This document shows positions 1-6,089 of a DNA stretch of 35,026 bases, one piece after another. The DNA is from a virus, in the IMG/VR virus record IMGVR_UViG_3300046694_000269, positions 1 to 35,026 of that record; one strand, 5' to 3'. Within the stretch, counting starts at the first letter, position 1, and each line of letters begins with the position of its first letter. A model generated the notes under the pieces. That model ran no database searches. It saw only the letters and a list, made by a program, of their open reading frames with translations, and was not told the DNA's origin. A program made the position numbers and the translations under genes.

Positions 1-106
1 AAATAAAATAATAAATATATTATTTATCGACCTCATGAAACACAAAAATGTCCCAAGAGAACACTAAATGGAAAGAAATAAATGCATAATTTTATGTAAG
101 ATATAA

Positions 107-1147
107 ATGTTGTTAAATTTTGATTTGGTAGTATTTAGTTTAATTATGGTTACACGGACTAAACATGCATGTATTATTTGTGAATATCTATTACAAAACA
201 AATTTATTGATGGTCACAATTATGAAAAAATATGTGGTTCTATTTGCCGTGAATCAAATTTTGACTTAGATTTTAATAAAAATTTATCAAAATATTTAAT
301 TATTTTTTGCCTCAATCTTAAAAAGAATAATCTTGCTTTAAGTATGGGGGAAATTAATTTATCCCGATTATGGATACTAGAACTAGGAGCCTTAATACAA
401 CCTAATTACCTTTTAGCATTGCAGTTTATTATTGACCATCAAACGCATACATTTCCATTTGCAAAAATTGAGATGTTATTTGATAAACATTTTTATTTTA
501 CTATTGAACCTTTACTATTCCAGAATCCTACTGATGAAGGTTATATTTTTTCTGTAGAATATCACTTAAGTCAATTATTCAATATTGTTAAAACTTTAGT
601 TCCATTAATTGATTTTCCAAAAAAAATATCTGTAACATTCCCCCCTAATAATAAACTAAACTTCTACAAAGAATTTTTCAATTGTGAAATAATTTATAAT
701 TCACAAGAAAATAGGATTTCTTTTGGGATATCTAGATCTAAACTTACGGAAAAATTAACACCCATAAGTTTGTCTACAATTGAAGATAAAATTATACATT
801 TTTTAGAACGTTCAAAAGCAATTCAAAAATCCGACAGTGAACTTAAGAATAAAATTAATTTTATTCTTAATCACTCTGGAAATGACTTGCCTGATGAAGA
901 TACAGTAGCTAATCAGCTAAATATGCATCCTCGCACCCTTAGAAGGAAGTTGAAAGCTGAAGGAGAAACATTTAGAAATTTAATTACTGGATATAAAATG
1001 AAAAAAGCAATCAACTTACTAACTATGACAAAGCTAAATTACAAGCAAATAGCTTATCAACTCGGCTTCAAAACTAGCACTAGTTTCAGCAAATCATTTA
1101 AAAGTTGGACAGGTTATTCACCACAGAAATTTCGCCATAGCAATTAA
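107..1147 (+). CDS. AraC-family transcriptional regulator
   Basis: This is a 346-residue DNA-binding regulator. The last ~95 residues (about 250-343) form an AraC-type double helix-turn-helix, with the recognisable stretches VANQLNMHPRTLRRKLKAEG, YKQIAYQLGF and the closing SFKSWTGYSPQKFR. The preceding ~200 residues fit the arabinose-binding-like N-terminal domain of the long AraC/OruR-like regulators, which bind a small ligand. The first ATG (107) is used here, but an ATG at 146 (residue 14) is a credible alternative; neither has a good Shine-Dalgarno. It ends two bases from a convergent membrane-protein gene. No target operon is visible in the window. It lies outside the recognisable phage genes and is probably host chromosome. 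The family call is firm; the ligand and regulon are unknown. Confidence 0.88.
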   Translation: MLLNFDLVVFSLIMVTRTKHACIICEYLLQNKFIDGHNYEKICGSICRESNFDLDFNKNLSKYLIIFCLNLKKNNLALSMGEINLSRLWILELGALIQPNYLLALQFIIDHQTHTFPFAKIEMLFDKHFYFTIEPLLFQNPTDEGYIFSVEYHLSQLFNIVKTLVPLIDFPKKISVTFPPNNKLNFYKEFFNCEIIYNSQENRISFGISRSKLTEKLTPISLSTIEDKIIHFLERSKAIQKSDSELKNKINFILNHSGNDLPDEDTVANQLNMHPRTLRRKLKAEGETFRNLITGYKMKKAINLLTMTKLNYKQIAYQLGFKTSTSFSKSFKSWTGYSPQKFRHSN

Positions 1148-1149
1148 TA

Positions 1150-1362
1150 TTAAAGATATTTTCCAAAAAAATAACTATAAACAACAAGTATAAAGGAATA
1201 CAATATTAATGATATAATTGGACCAAATATTAAGACAAGAATCCTATCAAATAAACTTAAATATGGATTATATTTTTGTGTTAAAAACCATATTAATGAT
1301 AACACAATTGATACTATAAAAATAACAATATAAAAATACATTGCAAAAGAATAGAAACTCAT
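1150..1362 (-). CDS. Small two-helix membrane protein
   Basis: This is a 70-residue, very hydrophobic protein not assigned to a family. Two membrane spans are evident at about residues 8-28 and 40-65, joined by a short loop containing QKYNPYLSLFDR. An AGGT six bases before the ATG gives a weak but usable ribosome binding site. It converges on the AraC-type regulator with almost no gap, so transcripts from both sides would meet here. Base composition is as AT-rich as its surroundings. It could be a genuine small inner-membrane protein or a chance hydrophobic ORF in AT-rich DNA; the Shine-Dalgarno and full-length hydrophobic pattern favour a gene. Confidence 0.5.
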   Translation of the reverse strand: MSFYSFAMYFYIVIFIVSIVLSLIWFLTQKYNPYLSLFDRILVLIFGPIISLILYSFILVVYSYFFGKYL

Positions 1363-1864
1363 ACTTGACCTATACCTAAATTAACTCCACTAGCTAAATT
1401 TAATAAAAAATTTTAAAATTCAGCTACTTAATAGATTATATTCAATCTTTATAATTCAGAGTGGACAAATAGAGGTTTAAATAGGACACACATTAAAAAT
1501 TTTAATATATAGATATTAATTCTACAATTTAATCATCTCAATAAAAAACTCCTAAGATAAAAGCCTGAAAGCTGTTAGATGCTGCTCTTAACTATAAGGC
1601 CGACCAAACTGAGATTATTGGGATTTCCTCAATAAAGATAGTATCAAAGCAATTAAATCTCGTACTTATTACTTGAAAAGTATCACAAATAAATAATTAT
1701 CTTCCCAAAATTTAATAATTCTTTCTTATTTTAATTACCATTTAATATATGCTTATTTCCCTCCATTCATAATACCCTGTCCTTTAAAATTTATCCTAAA
1801 TAAATAATACGATTATTTAAATTTTAAAAATATATTATATTATCACCCATTATAAATGATTGTA
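1363..1864. other. AT-rich intergenic stretch without a confident gene
   Basis: About 500 bases with no credible intact ORF on either strand. The only coding-like signal is a scrap at about 1569-1696 (+), which reads as a continuous peptide only if one base is restored near 1630. It is listed among the findings. No tRNA, clear terminator or convincing repeat was seen in the rest. Confidence 0.5.
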
Positions 1865-2083
1865 TTATTCCTTAACCCTAAACTCATCCAACCAATACTC
1901 ATCAATATTTTTAAATTCATCCATCCTTTTACCCAAAAACTCTTCTTCCTTAGTAGCTTTACGTATTAGCCCAAGTAACTCATAAGAAGAAGTAAAAACA
2001 AAGCATGCATTATTTTCAATGGGATACTTAAATACGACTTTTTGCTTATTAAATATTTTATTCACGGGTATCACATCTATCAA
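1865..2083 (-). CDS. Hypothetical 72-residue protein, doubtful
   Basis: This small ORF must start at TTG (2083) or at a GTG a few codons later, because no ATG is available near the N-terminus. No strong Shine-Dalgarno precedes either. The product is charged and soluble, with a C-terminal part rich in Glu, Asp and aromatic residues (DEFKNIDEYWLDEF). I do not recognise a family. It lies between the decayed scrap to its left and the umuC remnant to its right, so it may itself be a leftover of a longer gene. Composition of the protein is natural, but evidence for expression is weak. Confidence 0.3.
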   Translation of the reverse strand: MIDVIPVNKIFNKQKVVFKYPIENNACFVFTSSYELLGLIRKATKEEEFLGKRMDEFKNIDEYWLDEFRVKE

Positions 2084-2149
2084 AACTTTAAAATATTATG
2101 ATTATATTTTCTTATTATTCTTTATTCGGACAATTACTATATATAATAG

Positions 2150-2568
2150 GACAACTTAATTTTATTCATATCTGCATCTAACCCTCTTGATGAAGATATT
2201 CCCTTCTATAACGCATCTTAATCAGTTCATTTTCTGAACCTAGCGATTGCGCAATTGATTTTGTTAAAGCTGCTACACGACTGGTGGGTGATATTTATAA
2301 AGAAGGAATTAAATATAAAAAGTGCGGCGTAATACTTACAGGTCTGGAGCCAAAGTCTGGCCATACTTATGACTTATTAACCGACTTTGAACATATAGAG
2401 AAAAAAGAATGTTTAATGCAGGCTATGGATGGTATTCATAGCAAGTTTGGAAAGAAGAAATTAGGGGTCGGGCCTTGTTTTGTTCCCGGTCGGAACTGGT
2501 CGATGAGTAGAGATAAGTTGAGTAGAAATCCTTTTAGGTGGGATGAATTATTAATTATAAACAACTAA
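2150..2568 (+). pseudogene. umuC: umuC-type DNA polymerase V fragment (3' end, disrupted)
   Basis: Only the C-terminal part of a Y-family translesion polymerase remains. From about 2150 the frame reads ISASNPLDEDIPFYNAS, matching the region before the UmuC C-terminal domain. It then meets a TAA at 2219-2221 and needs one extra base in the T run near 2230 to continue. The rest reads through an intact C-terminal DUF4113-like domain with YKKCGVILTGLEP, HTYDLLTDFE and a terminal RNPFRWDELL. A 94-residue ORF from GTG 2284 is therefore not a separate gene. The catalytic palm domain is absent. umuDC genes are common in Acinetobacter chromosomes and prophages, so this marks either a truncated host gene next to the phage or a decayed phage-borne copy. 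Confidence 0.8.
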
Positions 2569-2601
2569 GATATAAATACTTTATCCATAAAAGGGGAAAT
2601 A

Positions 2602-3123
2602 ATGAATCACTTCATTAATGCATTAGAATCATCAATAAATACAGAAAATTGGTATTCAGTTTTGTTCATTTCACTAACTTTACCAGATATTTGTGGAAAG
2701 ATTGATAATCCTGATGCTGGCTCACAACGTCGCACTATTTCATGGTTTGATCAATATCTAAAACCTATTTATACAAAAAAGATTGGGAGTGACAAAGAGG
2801 TACATACTTTTTTAAGTGGGTCTGATTTCTATGCTTTACGATGTGCTTACCTTCATGAGGGTAGTGATATTATAGCCACGCAAAAAGCTCAGAAAATTCT
2901 AGAGAGATTTAAATTTGTTCAACCTATATCAAATAAATCAATAATACATAAACTCCAAAAGGAAAAAACTCTTATGCTCCAAGTTAGTGAGTTTGGTAAA
3001 GAGATTCTAGAGGCTTTAAAGCAGTGGTCTCAAGACATCAAAAATGATCGAGTTAAATTAGAAAAAATTAACAACCTCTTAAATATTGAAATAATTGATT
3101 TTTCTAAGGGATTTTCATATTAA
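2602..3123 (+). CDS. HEPN-motif protein, possible RNase cargo gene
   Basis: This 173-residue protein has a good start: an AGGGGAAATA stretch precedes the ATG. The middle holds FLSGSDFYALRCAYLHEGSD, in which R80 and H85 form an Rx4H motif, the catalytic signature of HEPN-fold RNases. The N-terminal part (NWYSVLFISLTLPDICG) and this block look like a conserved family usually annotated only as hypothetical. The fold is predicted all-helical apart from the loop. It is transcribed opposite to the phage late operon, directly after the umuC remnant and just before an 18-bp inverted repeat. This is the usual position of lysogenic-conversion genes beyond the lysis cassette. HEPN proteins often act as toxins or anti-phage effectors; that role here is inference. 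Confidence 0.6.
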   Translation: MNHFINALESSINTENWYSVLFISLTLPDICGKIDNPDAGSQRRTISWFDQYLKPIYTKKIGSDKEVHTFLSGSDFYALRCAYLHEGSDIIATQKAQKILERFKFVQPISNKSIIHKLQKEKTLMLQVSEFGKEILEALKQWSQDIKNDRVKLEKINNLLNIEIIDFSKGFSY

Positions 3124-3157
3124 TAAGATGCAATGCTCCTTTTAGAACGCATCATGA

Positions 3158-3209
3158 TTACCTATATTAAGATAGTTATTGATCACAATGGCTATCTTAA
3201 TTTAGGTAA
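3158..3209. repeat. 18-bp inverted repeat, 16-base loop
   Basis: Arms at 3158-3175 and 3192-3209 pair over 18 positions with a single mismatch. The left arm starts TTACCTATATTAAGATAG and the right arm starts CTATCTTAAT. The loop is 16 bases and contains TGATCA. The only T-rich sequence after it is weak (AATAAAGATTT). It could be a terminator for the HEPN-like gene, an operator, or a recombinase or transposon end. The length and precision exceed those of the phage's other terminators. Confidence 0.7.
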
Positions 3210-3368
3210 ATAAAGATTTAAGATTGGTTACTGCTAAATGATTATCTGAATTAGTCGTTATAGAAGATAAATGAATAAAAATCTATTTAAATGCAAAGAA
3301 CTCATAACTATAAAAAATTGAGTATAAATTATATACTTAAAATAGATTTTGTTCTAAAAGTAAAAAAT

Positions 3369-4061
3369 ATGCGTACTAAAGACTTCGTACAGACAATAAT
3401 TTTAATTTGTGTGTTTATTACAATTATATTATTTGGATTCATTTACTATTTATTGTTGAATGAGGCTCAAAATTCACTTATTAAGGATACACTTTCTTTA
3501 GTAGCAAGTTTTTTTGGAGGTATTAGTACATTAGCTGCTGCATATGTTGCTACCTTTTTATTCAATGATTGGAAAGTACAACAAAATTTTCTAAATAAAC
3601 TCCAATTAATTAATAAAACTACTGAAGCGGCTGGAACCTTTTTAGCAAAAATATCAAAAGTTGTTGAATTTGTTGTACAAATAAAGCATGAAGCGAAAGA
3701 TATCATGTTTGATGGTGATAAAGACGGTTTAAAAATGAAAAAAATTAATGAACTATATATCTTATTAAATAATGAAAAGATGGAATACGTTAGAAGTTTT
3801 CAAAATTTAGAATCACATATTTTTAGGTATGGAGTATCTTGGAAAGATCCCACCTTCCCTGAAATGCATAAAAAAATCCAATTAATGAACAATATATTGC
3901 AAGAGAGTTTCCAAAACTATGAATTAGCTACTCATGTAGTACCTATTTTTCAAATTAGTGATGAAATTTTACTCAAAACTAAACATATGATGAAATATAT
4001 TCAATTAGAAATGCTCCCTATTTTAGATAAAAAGATGGCTCCTGATTCTGAAGAAGCCTAA
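3369..4061 (+). CDS. Two-helix membrane protein with helical cytoplasmic domain
   Basis: The open frame runs from 3291, but the ATG at 3369 (230 residues) is the more likely start because it places a membrane helix at about residues 9-30 behind a short basic N-terminus. A second helix lies at about 45-65, followed by a charged and mostly helical C-terminal domain of about 160 residues. Neither start has a strong Shine-Dalgarno. I do not recognise the family. It follows the HEPN-like gene on the same strand after ~245 bases that hold an inverted repeat, and it converges on the phage lysis genes. The architecture of a 2TM anchor plus soluble helices resembles the membrane half of several two-gene defence modules, but no specific motif supports that. 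Confidence 0.6.
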   Translation: MRTKDFVQTIILICVFITIILFGFIYYLLLNEAQNSLIKDTLSLVASFFGGISTLAAAYVATFLFNDWKVQQNFLNKLQLINKTTEAAGTFLAKISKVVEFVVQIKHEAKDIMFDGDKDGLKMKKINELYILLNNEKMEYVRSFQNLESHIFRYGVSWKDPTFPEMHKKIQLMNNILQESFQNYELATHVVPIFQISDEILLKTKHMMKYIQLEMLPILDKKMAPDSEEA

Positions 4062-4094
4062 TTTTAAATACATAAGTTTGTTAATTAGCCCTCC

Positions 4095-4193
4095 TCAAAG
4101 AGCTTTGACGCAAATACCCACATTCACATTGTTATTGATCGTATGAGCTGTGCATCCTGATAATAGAATGCACAGTAATAAAACTCTAAACAT
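4095..4193 (-). CDS. 32-residue lipoprotein, possible Rz1-like spanin
   Basis: This tiny ORF overlaps the end of the DUF6527 gene, with its ATG inside the last codons of that frame. It encodes MFRVLLLCILLSGCTAHT and 14 more residues: a short hydrophobic signal, then the lipobox LLSGC with the lipidated Cys at position 14. The mature part is only 19 residues and ends in VNVGICVKAL. It is the last gene of the late operon, after the endolysin, where phages commonly carry a spanin lipoprotein. It lacks the proline-rich stretch of classic Rz1, and no inner-membrane partner overlaps it. Lipoprotein processing is well supported by sequence; a spanin role is inference. Confidence 0.55.
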   Translation of the reverse strand: MFRVLLLCILLSGCTAHTINNNVNVGICVKAL

Positions 4194-4503
4194 CGATTGG
4201 TACCATGTCGACCGTTTGTCCCGCAAGCTCATGATGACAATCGGATAAGAATTGAATCTTGCCCTCGGTCATAAACAAGTGGCAACGGCTTGCCGGGTAA
4301 TGGTCATTTACAAGTAATGAAGGCGTAAAGGTTGGCTTTTCAATATCACCGTTAAAATTCCAAACGCTGCCATTATGATGTGCAGCTTCTTTAACATGGA
4401 ATGGATGTAAATACTTGCACCCGGGGCACTTAAACATATAAATGCCGCTGCTCCAATACTCAAGATATGGTGTGAGCTCAGTCACTGTTTCTGCCTGACT
4501 CAT
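4186..4503 (-). CDS. DUF6527 family phage protein
   Basis: This 105-residue protein matches the DUF6527 family found in many tailed phages and sometimes mislabelled ammonia monooxygenase. Diagnostic blocks are the CPGC zinc-knuckle-like pair near residue 26, the WNFNGDIEKPTFTPSLLV block and the QFLSDCHHELAGQTVDMVP block at the end. The Cys and His residues suggest a metal-binding domain. It starts directly after the endolysin stop codon, so the two are co-translated in the lysis operon. The biochemical function is unknown; association with lysis genes is typical of the family. Confidence 0.85.
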   Translation of the reverse strand: MSQAETVTELTPYLEYWSSGIYMFKCPGCKYLHPFHVKEAAHHNGSVWNFNGDIEKPTFTPSLLVNDHYPASRCHLFMTEGKIQFLSDCHHELAGQTVDMVPIDV

Positions 4504-5049
4504 TTACATCGCCACTCGGTTGCTGATCCAGCCATAAAAAAACTGTTCTTGCGAGGGATTGCGTTCACAGATTTCGATATAACGTTGGCCTTGCATGATG
4601 TTGAGTACTCGCACTAAGACTTTCTCGCCTTCTTTGCCACGCTTGGCCAAATAGGTTTTTAGAGCTCTCAACGTTTCCGAGCCATAAACTCCATCAATCA
4701 CAAGATCAGGAAAACCGGCTTTACCTTGATTATTCAGTAAGTTTAATGCACGTTGTAAAAGTGGTTTAGCAAATCCAGTACCACAATTAACGCCAGTGTC
4801 TAAAAGCTCTTCAGCAACTAACGAGCTAATTACATTTACCTGATCAAATCGTGGATCTATCCAGTACTGCTTTTTATAAATGGCTTTGGCTAAATCAAGC
4901 GGTAAATCTTTCATGTTGCCCTTAAAGCCGTTTGTACGTGCTACTGCTTCAGTAATGCCGTATTTAGTTGCACCTCCTCGATCTGCTGGATTATTTACAT
5001 AACCGCCTTCGCGTTTAATGAGTTCTTCAAGATATTGTTCAATGTTCAT
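4504..5049 (-). CDS. Endolysin, GH108 N-acetylmuramidase
   Basis: This 181-residue lysozyme cleaves host peptidoglycan at the end of the lytic cycle. The N-terminal half carries the GH108 signature KREGGYVNNPADRGGATKYG, with E14 as the expected catalytic acid. The second half, from about residue 90, fits the partner peptidoglycan-binding domain (PG_binding_3), including the GVYGSETLRALK block. No signal peptide or SAR segment is evident, so export should depend on the upstream holin. Length is normal for the family. The preceding intergenic region carries a terminator hairpin and the following gene is DUF6527. The identification is firm. Confidence 0.93.
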   Translation of the reverse strand: MNIEQYLEELIKREGGYVNNPADRGGATKYGITEAVARTNGFKGNMKDLPLDLAKAIYKKQYWIDPRFDQVNVISSLVAEELLDTGVNCGTGFAKPLLQRALNLLNNQGKAGFPDLVIDGVYGSETLRALKTYLAKRGKEGEKVLVRVLNIMQGQRYIEICERNPSQEQFFYGWISNRVAM

Positions 5050-5068
5050 TTTGCATTCCTATAAATAT

Positions 5069-5092
5069 AAAAAAACCGCCCGAAGGCGGTAC
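5069..5092 (-). terminator. Rho-independent terminator before endolysin
   Basis: On the minus strand an ACCGCC stem closes on a TTCG tetraloop with GGCGGT and is followed by seven T. It lies between the 49-residue membrane gene and the endolysin. It could attenuate or process late transcripts rather than end them completely. Confidence 0.85.
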
Positions 5093-5108
5093 GTAATTAA
5101 TAGCGCGA

Positions 5109-5258
5109 TTATTTCAGAGCCAAAATAATCGCGATAATGATGAGTCCTACAACTAATCCAAAATTGGTTATTGCCTGTAACAGTCCTGCTCGATCAGCGC
5201 CTTTCTCGCTCATTTTTCCATCTACCTTTAATTCAGATTTTGATGTATGCTTATGCAT
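5109..5258 (-). CDS. Small membrane protein of the lysis cassette
   Basis: The open frame is longer (to 5366), but the ATG at 5258 is chosen because a strong AAGGAG lies about nine bases upstream. The product is then 49 residues: a charged N-terminus (MHKHTSKSELKVDGKMSEKG) and one hydrophobic helix at about 28-47 that ends at the C-terminus. This is the topology of a tail-anchored inner-membrane protein. It lies between the larger holin-like gene and the endolysin, so a role as accessory holin, antiholin or pinholin is possible. No family is recognised. The gene is well supported by its ribosome binding site and position; its role is inference. Confidence 0.65.
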   Translation of the reverse strand: MHKHTSKSELKVDGKMSEKGADRAGLLQAITNFGLVVGLIIIAIILALK

Positions 5259-5303
5259 ATAGATATTTCTCCTTAACTTTCGCCGGTTGAGTTGAATTGA
5301 AGA

Positions 5304-5338
5304 CCTCAGTGCGCCAACACTGGGGTTTTTGCTTTTTT
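5304..5338 (+). terminator. Rho-independent terminator facing the plus strand
   Basis: CCTCAGTG (5304-5311) pairs with CACTGGGG (5318-5325), allowing one G-U pair. A T-rich tract interrupted by GC (5326-5338) follows on the plus strand. No plus-strand gene lies nearby, so it would stop antisense transcription entering the lysis genes. On the minus strand it would form only a hairpin without a U tract. Confidence 0.55.
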
Positions 5339-5355
5339 GGAATAAAGTACATTTC

Positions 5356-5577
5356 TTACTTCCCATAGAATGAATAGACGAACTTTACCCCCACCCGTTT
5401 TTTTATATCAGGCGGAAGGACTTCCGCTGACTTTGTTAAAATATTGTTTCTGCTGGTTGACGCATTCTTCATACCTGTTTTCCTACCCGTAAAAATAGAA
5501 CAGCCACCCGAATATGGTAGTTTCATAATATTGGTTGTTAATAGGTTTTCGTAGTAGTTAGAGGCTTGCACTGTCAA
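5356..5577 (-). CDS. Hypothetical 73-residue protein with TTG start
   Basis: The frame begins at TTG (5577) with AAGGAA about nine bases upstream, which is a plausible ribosome binding site. A later in-frame ATG at residue 18 gives a 56-residue version. The product is basic and polar, with the C-terminal block SAEVLPPDIKKRVGVKFVYS. No signal peptide, membrane helix or known family is visible. It lies in the ~380 bases between the holin-like gene and the 49-residue membrane gene, which otherwise hold only terminators. A short inverted repeat (GCGGAA/TTCCGC) lies inside it. It could be a genuine small phage gene or noncoding. Confidence 0.35.
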   Translation of the reverse strand: MTVQASNYYENLLTTNIMKLPYSGGCSIFTGRKTGMKNASTSRNNILTKSAEVLPPDIKKRVGVKFVYSFYGK

Positions 5578-5615
5578 CAGCAGATTTCCTTATCTCTTAT
5601 ACGTGTACATCTAAA

Positions 5616-5636
5616 CAAAACCGCCCGAAGGCGGTA
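5616..5636 (-). terminator. Rho-independent terminator after the holin gene
   Basis: The minus strand reads TACCGCC-TTCG-GGCGGTTTTG directly after the holin-like stop codon. It is nearly the same hairpin as the one at 5069-5092, so the lysis cassette is punctuated twice by the same design. Confidence 0.8.
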
Positions 5637-6026
5637 TTAACTGTTTTCGATGTCACTTCTGGCTTTTTTAACTTCCTTGATTACTTCAATAATCGTTTTA
5701 CCTTCCTGCTTATTGATAAAGTTAAATGTCCACCGGACCAAAGCCCAACCAGGAATACCACAAACAAAGAAGAATCCACCAAGTGCCATCATGCCCCAAA
5801 CATCTGTAATCCATTCATGAAGCCCCCACTTCACAATGATGAATGAACCACCAGCCAAACTTGATACAACGGTACAAATGAGCCCCACTGCCCACTCTTG
5901 AGGTGAACGTGGCATGCGAGTCATCAATACAACTGCTGCAACTAAGGCAACCGCTAAGGTCACCATAATTGCTGCCCCATAAAATTTTAATAATGCTGTT
6001 AAACCGCTTGTAGAAACTGGTTCCAT
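5637..6026 (-). CDS. Putative holin, three membrane helices
   Basis: This 129-residue protein has three predicted membrane spans at about 13-35, 45-65 and 76-97, followed by a charged C-terminal tail rich in Lys and Glu (EVIKEVKKARSDIENS). That matches a class I type holin, which opens the inner membrane so that the endolysin can reach the cell wall. GGAG lies about ten bases before the ATG. It follows the tail tip gene and precedes the endolysin region, the expected place for a holin. Sequence-level family membership is not clear, so the call rests on topology and position. It could instead be a phage inner-membrane protein of unrelated role. Confidence 0.7.
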   Translation of the reverse strand: MEPVSTSGLTALLKFYGAAIMVTLAVALVAAVVLMTRMPRSPQEWAVGLICTVVSSLAGGSFIIVKWGLHEWITDVWGMMALGGFFFVCGIPGWALVRWTFNFINKQEGKTIIEVIKEVKKARSDIENS

Positions 6027-6050
6027 GCCTTTTTACTCCAGAAGTAGGCA

Positions 6051-6075
6051 AAAAAAAGCACCCGTTTGGGTGCTA
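6051..6075 (-). terminator. Rho-independent terminator after the tail tip gene
   Basis: AGCACCC pairs with GGGTGCT around an AAAC loop and is followed by T8 on the minus strand. It lies just past the stop codon of the J-like gene and before the holin. Confidence 0.88.
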
Positions 6076-6089
6076 TGAATTAATTTAAA

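Noticed and set aside
2284-2568. Separate 94-residue gene from GTG 2284
   Set aside because: Homology-like reading continues upstream of the GTG, and the whole is the C-terminal piece of a broken umuC.
3467-3706. 79-residue minus-strand ORF
   Set aside because: It is antisense to the membrane cargo gene and has a Ser/Cys-rich shadow composition.
5259-5366. Upstream extension of the 49-residue membrane protein
   Set aside because: The extension crosses a terminator hairpin, while a strong AAGGAG lies before the internal ATG at 5258.
5815-6051. 78-residue ORF on the minus strand
   Set aside because: It lies almost wholly inside the holin-like gene in another frame, with a Ser/Cys/Gly-rich product typical of a shadow.
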